NCBI RefSeq assembly: GCF_000429705.1
Contig: NZ_KE386941.1
Coordinates: 1,972,781 to 2,036,780 of the forward strand
From: Alteribacter aurantiacus DSM 18675
GTDB taxonomy: Bacteria > Bacillota > Bacilli > Bacillales > Salisediminibacteriaceae
Direction: 5' to 3'
DNA length: 64,000 nt
The position numbers and the translations under genes were made by a program. A model generated the notes under the pieces. It made no database searches, was not told the DNA's origin, and worked only from the letters and a program-made list of their open reading frames with translations. Every line of letters begins with the position of its first letter. Within the stretch, counting starts at the first letter, position 1. Below, in pieces: positions 34,629 through 42,672 of this stretch.

Positions 34629-36593
34629 TTATTTTGTAATTTTTATTATATCTGCATCCCCAAAGGAAACAGACCCGTGCTTTTGAAGCTTGACTGCTTC
34701 ACCTTCTTGAAGGTTTGTGAATACGATCGGCGTAATCAAAGACGGTACTTTCTCTTTAATTTTGTCCAAATCGACTCTTAATAACTCTTGACCTTGCTTT
34801 ATTCGGTCTCCTTCTTGAATGAAGGTCTCAAATCCTTCACCTTTTAGGTTGACCGTATCAATTCCAAAGTGTATCAGAATTTCATGTCCGCTGTCAGCTT
34901 CAATGCCTATAGCATGTTTCGTAGGGAAGACATTCACTACTTTACCATTAACGGGAGATTTGACAAGACCATTTTTCGGATTGATTGCAAAACCGTCACC
35001 CATCATACGACCGGAGAAAACTTCATCTGGAACCTCTGTGATTTCCATGATCTCACCCTCAATTGGGGTAACAACCGATAATGAATCTTTCTTCCTTTCT
35101 TCGTCCGACGTGTCACCAGGAACAATTTGCGTATTGTCTGTTTCTTGTTCATCTAGATCTTCTTGGACTTCTTTTCCATCAATCAAATCTTTGATCTGCC
35201 CTTTGAGTGTGTCCGATTTTGTACCAAAGATGGCTTGTATATTATTACCCACTTCCATCACACCCGAAGCGCCTAATTTTTTCAGTTCATCTTTATTTAC
35301 ATCACTTTTATCCTTAACCGTTACACGTAAGCGAGTAATACACGCGTCAAGAGCTGAAATGTTTTGTTTTCCTCCAAGAGCGGAAAGGACATCTTTCGCA
35401 AGACCTTGTGAAGGTTTTGCACTCCCTTTCCCTTCTTCTCCCTCGTCGTCTTCGCGCCCTGGCGTTTTAAGGTCGAACTTGCGAATAGCAAATCGGAACC
35501 CGAAGTAGTATAGAACTGCAAATACTAACCCGACTGGAATGATCATCCAAGCATTTGTGGAAAGGTTCCAGTATAGAACGTAGTCGATAAAGCCTCCGGA
35601 GAATGTAAAACCTGCTTTTACATTTAACAGGTCCATTACTACGAAGGACAACCCCGCAAACACACAGTGGATCAAGAACAATACCGGTGCTACGAAAAGG
35701 AATGCGAACTCAATTGGTTCAGTAATACCCGTAAGGAAACTTGTAAGAGCTGCAGAACCCATAATTCCGGCTACTGCTTTCTTTTTCGCTGGACTTGCCT
35801 CATGGTAAATCGCAAGTGCCGCCGCAGGTAGTCCAAAAAGCATAAACGGGAATAGCCCAGCCATAAACGTACCGGCTGATTCGTCTCCTGCAAAATAGCG
35901 GGTCATGTCACCTCGAACCACTTCTCCAGCTGCATTTGTGTACGTACCAAACTCAAACCAGAAAGGCTGGTAAAAGATATGATGCAAACCAAAAGGAATA
36001 AGCGCACGCTGACCAAACCCGAAGATAAACGCTGCCACTGTAGATCCTGTTTCAGTAGCAAGGACACTTAAAAAATCAATTCCTTGCTGGATTGGTGGCC
36101 ATACAAATACGAAAACCACCCCTAAAACTACACTTACTGCTGCTGTGATAATGGGTACAAATCGTTTTCCGGCAAAAAAGCCAAGGAACTGTGGCAGTTC
36201 AATATTGTAGAACTTCTTATACAGATAAGAGGCCACAAGACCGATAATAATACCACCGAATACTCCCATGCCTAGGGTTTCTATCCCCAGTACCGCCTCG
36301 GTCTCCACACCTTGGTACTCTGCCATGATCCCAAGTGTTTGGTTCATAATTAAGTAACCAATTACGGCCGCGAGACCTGCTACCCCATCACCATCCGATA
36401 GCCCAATAGCAACCCCAATAGCAAAAATCAAAGCCAAATTGGCAAATATAATGCCCCCTGCCTCTGTCATCACAGGGATGTTTAGTACATTTTCGTGTCC
36501 CAGGCCAAGTAAAAGTCCTGCGGCTGGTAACACGGAAACCGGGGTCATTAATGAGCGCCCGATTCGTTGAAGCAATCCAAAAAGATTACTCAT
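34629..36593 (-). CDS. ptsG: Glucose-specific PTS enzyme IICBA
   Basis: Membrane transporter and kinase for glucose, 654 residues with domain order IIC (1-390, about ten membrane segments; contains GITEPIEFAFLF), IIB (about 405-480, phospho-Cys in LDACITRLRV) and IIA (about 510-650, phospho-His in EILIHFGIDTVNL). A fused IIA matches PtsG of B. subtilis. The ATG at 36593 has AAGGAGGAG upstream. The leader holds a RAT/terminator for GlcT. The linker between IIC and IIB is rich in charged residues. Confidence 0.95.
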   Translation of the reverse strand: MSNLFGLLQRIGRSLMTPVSVLPAAGLLLGLGHENVLNIPVMTEAGGIIFANLALIFAIGVAIGLSDGDGVAGLAAVIGYLIMNQTLGIMAEYQGVETEAVLGIETLGMGVFGGIIIGLVASYLYKKFYNIELPQFLGFFAGKRFVPIITAAVSVVLGVVFVFVWPPIQQGIDFLSVLATETGSTVAAFIFGFGQRALIPFGLHHIFYQPFWFEFGTYTNAAGEVVRGDMTRYFAGDESAGTFMAGLFPFMLFGLPAAALAIYHEASPAKKKAVAGIMGSAALTSFLTGITEPIEFAFLFVAPVLFLIHCVFAGLSFVVMDLLNVKAGFTFSGGFIDYVLYWNLSTNAWMIIPVGLVFAVLYYFGFRFAIRKFDLKTPGREDDEGEEGKGSAKPSQGLAKDVLSALGGKQNISALDACITRLRVTVKDKSDVNKDELKKLGASGVMEVGNNIQAIFGTKSDTLKGQIKDLIDGKEVQEDLDEQETDNTQIVPGDTSDEERKKDSLSVVTPIEGEIMEITEVPDEVFSGRMMGDGFAINPKNGLVKSPVNGKVVNVFPTKHAIGIEADSGHEILIHFGIDTVNLKGEGFETFIQEGDRIKQGQELLRVDLDKIKEKVPSLITPIVFTNLQEGEAVKLQKHGSVSFGDADIIKITK

Positions 36594-36633
36594 CCCACTC
36601 TCCTCCTTCAATGTAATGGCTTTCAAGAAAGCT

Positions 36634-36647
36634 GGTAAGCGCTAACA
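36634..36647. promoter_or_regulatory. Candidate cre (CcpA) site in the ptsG leader
   Basis: GGTAAGCGCTAACA on the plus strand matches 13 of 14 positions of the cre consensus TGWAARCGYTWNCW. It lies 41 bp before the ptsG ATG, downstream of the terminator, and overlaps a small hairpin GCGCTA/TAGCGC (36639-36655), so a purely structural role is possible. Confidence 0.4.
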
Positions 36648-36669
36648 AATAGCGCATTCATAAGCACAC

Positions 36670-36800
36670 AAAAAAAGCATGAGCAAAAGCTATATACGAA
36701 CCCCGCAGTGCATAGAGTACCCCTATCAATTAAGGTAGGATTACCCTGCTATGGATTCATATACACCTGTTTACTCATGCCTGATCGTATCAGTAACACG
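36670..36800 (-). promoter_or_regulatory. RAT antiterminator and terminator of the ptsG leader
   Basis: On the minus strand a GATCAGGCATGAGT segment (36769-36786), as in the B. subtilis ptsG leader, begins a ribonucleic antiterminator. Its GCATGAG pairs alternatively with CTCATGC at 36677-36683, directly followed by seven T, to form the terminator. Between lie nested pairs such as CATAG/CTATG. GlcT, encoded just upstream, would bind the RAT and allow ptsGHI transcription when glucose is present. Confidence 0.85.
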
Positions 36801-36814
36801 TAAAGTGTGTACGT

Positions 36815-37654
36815 TTATTGATTTGTTAACCGTTGCAAATGAATCGTGATGTAAACGATTTCTGCTTCGGGTATAGGTTTGTGTATGGCTTGTTGAATGA
36901 TTTTTACCAACTTCCATGAAAGATTATAGCACACAGGATATTCTTTTTTCAATACCGACGCTAATTTTTCATGAACATCCACACGATCATCATCAATGAC
37001 TCGGTCAATCACTCGTCTCAGATGACTGACGAGCCTTGCATAATCAATGCTCTCTTTATCAATCTTCACATCAAGCTGACTTTCAATTACGTGAACGAGC
37101 TTCGTAATCAATTGTGAATGCTGATTGATTTCTTTTAAGGAACGGTTTGAAACTGCGCTATGGATGTGAAGCGTAACGAATCCAATTTCACTTCTAGGTA
37201 AATGAACATCGAGCTTTTTATTCAAATCATTGACCACTTCTTCAGCGATTTTAAACTCTTTTGGATACAATAGTTCCGTATCATGAAGAAACGGATTTTT
37301 AATGTCCAATCCTTGTTCAACCCGCTTTATGGCAAACGCAATGTGGTCCGTTAAAGCAATATGAATATGTTCATGAACTGGTAAGTCCAACTTTTCTTGA
37401 ATGTCACGTATCGCATCATTAATGGCTTGTACAATAGTCGGATCCACATGATGAAGGAGCTGCTTGTACAGCTTTTGTTCCCTTTCATTTTCGAGTTTGA
37501 ATACCTTTTCATATTGTTGATCAGAAAGAATATCGCCCTTCTTTTTTGAGAAGCCGATGCCATTTCCAATAAGGATTCGTTCACTCTGATCTTCACCACT
37601 TACGATGACGACGTTGTTATTAAGCACTTTTTTTATCGTGTAAATCAATTCCAT
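36815..37654 (-). CDS. glcT: GlcT, BglG/SacY-family transcription antiterminator
   Basis: RNA-binding antiterminator of 279 residues. The N-terminal CAT domain (about 1-60; IKKVLNNNVVIV...GNGIGFSKKKGD) binds the RAT. Two PRD domains follow, each with conserved His residues (DHIAFAIKRVEQG and LVSHLRRVIDR; late YITIHLQRL). Non-phosphorylated protein is active when glucose draws phosphate away. It lies directly upstream of ptsG, the arrangement of B. subtilis, although the cluster itself is elsewhere on that chromosome. Confidence 0.95.
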   Translation of the reverse strand: MELIYTIKKVLNNNVVIVSGEDQSERILIGNGIGFSKKKGDILSDQQYEKVFKLENEREQKLYKQLLHHVDPTIVQAINDAIRDIQEKLDLPVHEHIHIALTDHIAFAIKRVEQGLDIKNPFLHDTELLYPKEFKIAEEVVNDLNKKLDVHLPRSEIGFVTLHIHSAVSNRSLKEINQHSQLITKLVHVIESQLDVKIDKESIDYARLVSHLRRVIDRVIDDDRVDVHEKLASVLKKEYPVCYNLSWKLVKIIQQAIHKPIPEAEIVYITIHLQRLTNQ

Positions 37655-37756
37655 ACCGCGATACCATCCTTTTCAGCACTAACTTTTATCATAATAGGAC
37701 CAGGTCCTTACGTCAATGAAAAAGCTTTCAAAGATAAAGCAAACCTTCAAGAATAG

Positions 37757-37798
37757 AGTCAAAAAACGAAACCGGCTCCTTTTGACAGGAAGCCGGTT
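37757..37798 (-). terminator. gerE terminator
   Basis: AAACCGGCTtCCT/AGGaGCCGGTTT stem (37768-37798), then CGTTTTTT on the minus strand, 5 nt after gerE. Confidence 0.9.
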
Positions 37799-37802
37799 TA
37801 CA

Positions 37803-38027
37803 TTATATTTTCAATTCTCCTAGACGGACCAATTCTATGACTGCTTGCGAGCGCCCCTTTACCCCAAGCTTCTGCATTGTGTTAGATATATGATTTCGTA
37901 CAGTCTTCTCACTAATGAACAATTCTGATGCGATTTCTTTAGTTGTCTTATCTTGGACTAATAGCTCGAATACTTCTCTCTCACGTTTGGTTAATAGTGG
38001 TTTTGGTCGGAAATCGTGCTCTTTCAA
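37803..38027 (-). CDS. gerE: GerE, LuxR-type regulator of late sporulation
   Basis: 74-residue stand-alone LuxR helix-turn-helix protein. TKREREVFELLVQDKTTKEI and the recognition region FISEKTVRNHISNTMQKLGV fit GerE, which in B. subtilis modulates sigma-K-dependent coat genes in the mother cell. The small size without receiver domain and the position next to ysmA support the call. A candidate sigma-K promoter lies upstream. Confidence 0.96.
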   Translation of the reverse strand: MKEHDFRPKPLLTKREREVFELLVQDKTTKEIASELFISEKTVRNHISNTMQKLGVKGRSQAVIELVRLGELKI

Positions 38028-38091
38028 TCATTTCACCCTTTCTTGCGTGGGCTGCTTTATCGTCGATTGGTGGGATAGTATTTAGTCATGT

Positions 38092-38121
38092 TATCTTATG
38101 TCACTTAAAGGGTGCTTGTGA
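38092..38121 (-). promoter_or_regulatory. Candidate sigma-K promoter of gerE
   Basis: Minus-strand CATAAGATA fits the sigma-K -10 consensus CATANNNTA exactly, with TCACA (containing the required AC) 16 bp upstream. It lies 65 bp from the gerE ATG. B. subtilis gerE is sigma-K dependent. Confidence 0.5.
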
Positions 38122-38341
38122 CTTTGGATTAACATGAATGATACACAATTTACTCCCATAAGGTCCCAATAGCACCCTCATAGGATGATCATGCAGCAAA
38201 ACACTGTTTATATGAATACAAGTTAGGCCTTTGGATCTCTCGGATATAAACCTAACTGTTTCGTAGGCTGGTCATAGAACTGCTACCATTGTCAGATCGC
38301 TTCACACCACGTTAGTTGAGAATAGGTACCTTATCGTATGC

Positions 38342-38378
38342 AAAACGCTATGCCTACGTCACGTAAGCATAGCGTTTT
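38342..38378. terminator. ysmA terminator, bidirectional
   Basis: Perfect 12-bp stem AAAACGCTATGC/GCATAGCGTTTT, extended inside by TACG/CGTA. T-runs at both ends. It lies 26 bp after the ysmA stop. Confidence 0.85.
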
Positions 38379-38403
38379 TATTATATTTATTTCTTTATTC
38401 TCT

Positions 38404-38853
38404 TTACGCATGTTCTAAAAGAGATCTGGCCTGTTCGTTCCAAGGAAGGGACTTTCCGGTCTTCTGAGATACTTGAACCATCCGTCCCCTCCCAGTCATG
38501 CAAATGTCACCTTTTTCGTTGGTAACCTTGTAATGCAAATCAACCGATGAATTCCCAATTTCCGCGACTTTCACACTAACGAGAAGGTTTTCGTCAAAGA
38601 AAACTTGTCTTATGTAATCGCAATGAAGATCTGCCGTTACGGGAATACCTTCTCCACCATTTGAAAACCACTCTTCACCAAGTCCAATATCTTTAAAAAA
38701 GCTGATTCTACCTTGTTCGAAGTAAACAAAAGATACGGTGTTGTTCATATGACCAAAAGCATCCGTTTCTGAAAAACGAACGGTAATCGGGTAATTATAA
38801 TGAAAACTCTCGGACCATTCTTGAAGATCGTTAATATAGCTTGGTAATGCCAT
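38404..38853 (-). CDS. ysmA: YbgC/4-hydroxybenzoyl-CoA-type acyl-CoA thioesterase (YsmA)
   Basis: Hot-dog-fold thioesterase of 149 residues. The family motif with the catalytic Asp is RFSETDAFGHMNNT, followed by VYFEQGRISFF. It probably hydrolyses acyl-CoA thioesters in the cytosol. The ATG at 38853 has GAGGTG upstream. Position between gerE and sdhB matches ysmA of B. subtilis. A FadR-type operator upstream (38980) suggests control with fatty-acid degradation genes. Confidence 0.9.
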   Translation of the reverse strand: MALPSYINDLQEWSESFHYNYPITVRFSETDAFGHMNNTVSFVYFEQGRISFFKDIGLGEEWFSNGGEGIPVTADLHCDYIRQVFFDENLLVSVKVAEIGNSSVDLHYKVTNEKGDICMTGRGRMVQVSQKTGKSLPWNEQARSLLEHA

Positions 38854-38979
38854 TCCCTTCACCTCATTTTCGTAGTATTCAAGCCATCGTACTTTTACTC
38901 GGAAAGATAGAGCGCATCTTATCTATTCTTGGATTTCTCACCTTTATCACACTCACTCAAGTCTCACCCGCCAACACAA

Positions 38980-38997
38980 TGAGTGAGTATTCATTCA
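38980..38997. promoter_or_regulatory. Candidate FadR operator upstream of ysmA
   Basis: TGAGTGAGTATTCATTCA agrees with the B. subtilis FadR consensus (TGAATGAMTANTCATTCA) at all but two or three positions. It lies 127 bp upstream of ysmA. A 9-bp inverted repeat ACTCACTCA/TGAGTGAGT (38951, 38980) overlaps it. Confidence 0.5.
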
Positions 38998-39013
38998 TAA
39001 ACCTTCCTATACA

Positions 39014-39039
39014 AAAGGGCAGAAACGATTCTGCCCTTT
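39014..39039 (-). terminator. Terminator of the sdh operon
   Basis: AAAGGGCAGA/TCTGCCCTTT stem with a 6-nt loop, 9 bp after the sdhB stop, with a TTGTAT tail on the minus strand. Confidence 0.8.
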
Positions 39040-39048
39040 CGCTCGTTT

Positions 39049-39813
39049 TTAGAAGTTGTTGTCACTTCCAAAAAAGTTTTTAAATGATTGTAGTGTTGTA
39101 TCGCGGTTAAGTGCTGCGATTGACGTTGTAAGTGGAATGCCTTTCGGACATGCCTGTACACAGTTTTGGGAGTTTCCACAGTTTGATAGTCCCCCATCAC
39201 CATCCATCAACGTGTTTAAACGCTCAGCTTTGTGCATTGCACCAGTCGGGTGAGCATTAAACAGTCTCACTTGAGAAAGTGCTGCCGGTCCGATGAACTC
39301 GGATTTGTCGTTCACGTTCGGACATGCTTCAAGACAAACACCACATGTCATACATTTAGAAAGTTCATATGCCCATTGACGCTTCGCTTCAGGCATACGT
39401 GGTCCCGGACCTAAATCGTACGTTCCATCAATTGGTACCCATGCTTTAACTCGCTTGAGTGAATCAAACATACGGCTACGATCGACAACAAGGTCACGTA
39501 CCACCGGGAATGTTTTCATCGGCTCGAGGCGAATTGGCTGCTCAAGTTGGTCGACAAGTGCTGTACATGATTGACGAGGTTTCCCGTTAATCACCATGGA
39601 ACAAGCACCACATACTTCTTCCAAGCAGCTTGCTTCCCAAGATACAGCCGTTGTATCTTCACCGTTCGCATTAACCGGGTTACGACGGATTTCCATCAAC
39701 GCTGAAATCACGTTCATGTTTTCACGGTAAGGAAGCTTGAACTCTTCTTTATAAGAACCACCTTCACCGTCTTTTTGTCGCGTGATAATCAAATGGATCA
39801 TTTTTTCACTCAT
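39049..39813 (-). CDS. sdhB: Succinate dehydrogenase iron-sulfur subunit
   Basis: Iron-sulfur subunit of complex II, 254 residues. The 2Fe-2S cluster ligands are in CLEEVCGACSMV and the Cys after NGKPRQ; the 4Fe-4S and 3Fe-4S ligands are in CMTCGVCLEACP and CGNSQNCVQACPKG. It carries electrons from SdhA to the heme b/menaquinone site in SdhC. Start overlaps the sdhA stop by 4 nt. Confidence 0.97.
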   Translation of the reverse strand: MSEKMIHLIITRQKDGEGGSYKEEFKLPYRENMNVISALMEIRRNPVNANGEDTTAVSWEASCLEEVCGACSMVINGKPRQSCTALVDQLEQPIRLEPMKTFPVVRDLVVDRSRMFDSLKRVKAWVPIDGTYDLGPGPRMPEAKRQWAYELSKCMTCGVCLEACPNVNDKSEFIGPAALSQVRLFNAHPTGAMHKAERLNTLMDGDGGLSNCGNSQNCVQACPKGIPLTTSIAALNRDTTLQSFKNFFGSDNNF

Positions 39814-41582
39814 GACTTCACACTCCCTTGCTTCTTAGACGTGTAATCACGTTTACGCGGCTTGATCAAGGACACGTCTACTTCTTCATATTCAAACTCA
39901 GGGGCTCCTGTCGCCTTGTTAAATTTCGCTTTCGTTGTTTTCAACCACTCATCGTCGTTACGATCCGGGAATTCCGGCTTATAGTGAGCTCCACGGCTTT
40001 CGTTACGGTTGTAAGCTCCTTGTGTAATCACACGAGAGAGGTTTAACATGCCATCAAGCTGACGGATGAACGCCGCACTTTGGTTGCTCCACTTCGCCGT
40101 ATCGTCGATGTTGATTTTTTTGTAACGTTCCATAAGTTCTTGGATCTTCTCATCCGTTTCGAGTAGGCGCTTGTTTTCACGAACAACCGTTACGTTATCG
40201 GTCATATATTGACCAAGCTCTTGGTGAAGCTTAAACGCATTTTCATTCCCGCTCATACTCAAAATGGTATTGAATTCCTCTTCGTCTTTCTTAAGCTGGT
40301 TATCAAATACCTGACTGCTCAAGTCTTCAGCCGATTGCTCTAAGCCACTGATATAGTCAACAGCTTTTGGTCCAGCAACCATACCACCGTAAATAGCAGA
40401 AAGAAGAGAGTTTGCTCCAAGACGGTTCGCACCGTGCTGGGAGTAATCACACTCACCGGCTGCAAAAAGACCTGGAATATTTGTCATTTGATCGTAATCA
40501 ATCCAAAGACCACCCATCGAATAATGAACTGCCGGGAAGATCTTCATTGGAACTTTACGAGGGTCATCACCCATGAATTTCTCGTAAATTTCCATGATTC
40601 CGCCAAGCTTAACGTCTAACTCTTTAGGGTCTTTATGGGACAAGTCAAGGTAAACCATGTTCTCGCCATTGACACCGAGCTTTTGATCCACACACACAGA
40701 GAAGATCTCACGGGTAGCAATATCACGAGGTACGAGGTTACCATAGGCTGGATATTTCTCTTCCAAGAAGTACCACGGCTCACCATCTTTATATGTCCAA
40801 ACACGTCCACCTTCTCCACGAGCAGATTCACTCATGAGACGTAGCTTATCATCTCCTGGAATAGCCGTTGGGTGGATTTGAATGAATTCTCCGTTTGCGT
40901 AATAAGCGCCTTGCTTGTATACAGCAGCTGCGGCATACCCTGTGTTAATCATGGAGTTCGTTGATTTACCGAAGATAATTCCCGGTCCGCCAGTTGCCAA
41001 AATGACAGCGTCTGCTTTGAATGACTGCATTTCAGATGTAGCAAGGTTCTGAGCCGTTACTCCACGACAACGTCCGTCGCTTTCATCCACGATCGCGCTT
41101 AAAAATTCCCAACCTTCATACTTCGTTACAAGTCCGCCTACTTCATGACGACGAACTTGCTCGTCCAATGCGTATAGAAGTTGCTGTCCTGTTGTCGCAC
41201 CTGCGAAAGCGGTACGGTGATGCTGTGTTCCACCAAAGCGACGGAGGGCAAGAAGTCCTTCTGGCGTACGGTTGAACATGACACCCATACGGTCCATCAA
41301 ATGAATAATTCCTGGCGCTGCGTCACACATGGCTTTTACAGGGGGTTGGTTAGCTAAGAAGTCCCCACCGTATACGGAATCATCAAAGTGCTCCCAAGTG
41401 GAATCTCCTTCACCCATTGTATTTAATGCACCGTTAATGCCCCCTTGAGCACAAACGGAATGAGATCGCTTTACGGGTACTACTGAAAACAAATCTACTT
41501 TCATGCCGGCTTCTGCAGCTTTGATTGTAGCCATAAGGCCTGCTAAGCCACCGCCGACAACGATGATTTTACCTTTGCTCAT
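39810..41582 (-). CDS. sdhA: Succinate dehydrogenase flavoprotein subunit
   Basis: Oxidises succinate to fumarate with covalently bound FAD, 590 residues. The dinucleotide-binding motif is VVGGGLAGLMA; the flavinylated His is in KRSHSVCAQGGING. Further conserved active-site regions include QIHPTAI and SARGEGGRVW. The ATG at 41582 follows AAGGAG; three upstream codons in frame are not needed. Second gene of sdhCAB. Confidence 0.97.
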   Translation of the reverse strand: MSKGKIIVVGGGLAGLMATIKAAEAGMKVDLFSVVPVKRSHSVCAQGGINGALNTMGEGDSTWEHFDDSVYGGDFLANQPPVKAMCDAAPGIIHLMDRMGVMFNRTPEGLLALRRFGGTQHHRTAFAGATTGQQLLYALDEQVRRHEVGGLVTKYEGWEFLSAIVDESDGRCRGVTAQNLATSEMQSFKADAVILATGGPGIIFGKSTNSMINTGYAAAAVYKQGAYYANGEFIQIHPTAIPGDDKLRLMSESARGEGGRVWTYKDGEPWYFLEEKYPAYGNLVPRDIATREIFSVCVDQKLGVNGENMVYLDLSHKDPKELDVKLGGIMEIYEKFMGDDPRKVPMKIFPAVHYSMGGLWIDYDQMTNIPGLFAAGECDYSQHGANRLGANSLLSAIYGGMVAGPKAVDYISGLEQSAEDLSSQVFDNQLKKDEEEFNTILSMSGNENAFKLHQELGQYMTDNVTVVRENKRLLETDEKIQELMERYKKINIDDTAKWSNQSAAFIRQLDGMLNLSRVITQGAYNRNESRGAHYKPEFPDRNDDEWLKTTKAKFNKATGAPEFEYEEVDVSLIKPRKRDYTSKKQGSVKS

Positions 41583-41682
41583 ACAAAACACTCCTTCTCA
41601 TAGTGCGTGTTCAAATAGAGAGTTCTCTTAAAGCAAGAAAGTGGTTTCTCCCCTGCTTGTTCTCATCGCATTGAACAAGGAT

Positions 41683-42294
41683 TTACATAACGAATGCTAA
41701 AATGGATCGAATACCAACGAATGTAAGAAGTACGAATATACCTAAAGTAATGTACGTGGAAATTTGCTGAGAGCGTGGTGAAACTGTAATTCCCCACGTA
41801 ATGGCAAACGACCATAGTCCGTTAGCAAAGTGGAACGTTGTAGCTGTAATACCAATGATGTAAGCAACTAGGGCAACTGGATTAGCAACAATATCAGCCA
41901 TCATGTCAAAGTTAACTTCTTGACCCAAGGCCGCGGCAATTCGGGTATCCCATACATGCCATGCTACGAAGATTAATGTAATGACACCTGTCGTACGTTG
42001 CAAACGGAACATCCAGTTACGGAAATAACTGTATGTACCTGTGTTATGTCTGGCTTGAAATGCAATATATAGACCATAGATTGCGTGGAATAAAATAGGA
42101 ATAAAGATAATGAAAATCTCCATTGCGTAGCGGAATGGAAGCCCTTCCATAAAAGCTACTGCTTGGTTGTACTCTTCTTCTCCTCTTACGGAAAAGTAGT
42201 TCACACCCAAGTGGACAAGTAGAAAAAGTCCAACAGGAATAACTCCTAATAAAGAATGCAATTTGCGCAAGAAAAACTCTCGATTTTGTGACAT
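41683..42294 (-). CDS. sdhC: Succinate dehydrogenase cytochrome b558 subunit
   Basis: Membrane anchor of the B. subtilis type (single large SdhC, two hemes b), 203 residues and five membrane segments. Candidate heme-ligand histidines lie in HSLLGVIPVG, FHAIYGLYIA, FVAWHVWDT and FHFANGLW. It anchors SdhAB and passes electrons to menaquinone. First gene of the operon with a good promoter upstream. Confidence 0.95.
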   Translation of the reverse strand: MSQNREFFLRKLHSLLGVIPVGLFLLVHLGVNYFSVRGEEEYNQAVAFMEGLPFRYAMEIFIIFIPILFHAIYGLYIAFQARHNTGTYSYFRNWMFRLQRTTGVITLIFVAWHVWDTRIAAALGQEVNFDMMADIVANPVALVAYIIGITATTFHFANGLWSFAITWGITVSPRSQQISTYITLGIFVLLTFVGIRSILAFVM

Positions 42295-42445
42295 CGGTTT
42301 CTTTCCCCCTGTAGGTTTAATTGTTCTGAACAGGATTTCCCCAAAAACTGACTAACTAACGCCTCCTTCTTCCGTCTATCCTTCCGACATTTTCTGCTAG
42401 TAAACTATGAAAATGCCATAAATATGAACATCTTGTGACAATGTT

Positions 42446-42475
42446 ATTGTACTCCCTTTTTTGACCGAGCGTCAA
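42446..42475 (-). promoter_or_regulatory. Promoter of sdhCAB
   Basis: Minus-strand TTGACG, 18-bp spacer, TACAAT, 152 bp upstream of the sdhC start. This leaves a long untranslated leader. Confidence 0.65.
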
Positions 42476-42591
42476 GAAAGCGGATACAGTCCTCATTTTA
42501 ACAGAAAAGCGTTCATAGGAACACAATCTTACTAATTTTCTGATATAAAATTTTGTGTAAAGCTGAACAACATTTGATTCCTATAGCAAAA

Positions 42592-42621
42592 AAGCACATT
42601 CTTAAAAATAAGAACATGCTT
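42592..42621 (-). terminator. Terminator of the ktr-type gene
   Basis: AAGCAcATTCTT/AAGAAcATGCTT stem with a 6-nt A-rich loop and a TTTTTT tail on the minus strand, 52 bp after the stop codon. Confidence 0.8.
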
Positions 42622-42672
42622 GATTACTCTTTCGTAGCTCGACAATACTACTTTCCTAATATACCTTTTTCG

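Noticed and set aside
34819..35508. 229-codon plus-strand open frame
   Set aside because: Antisense to the IIA/IIB domains of ptsG, which are clearly coding.
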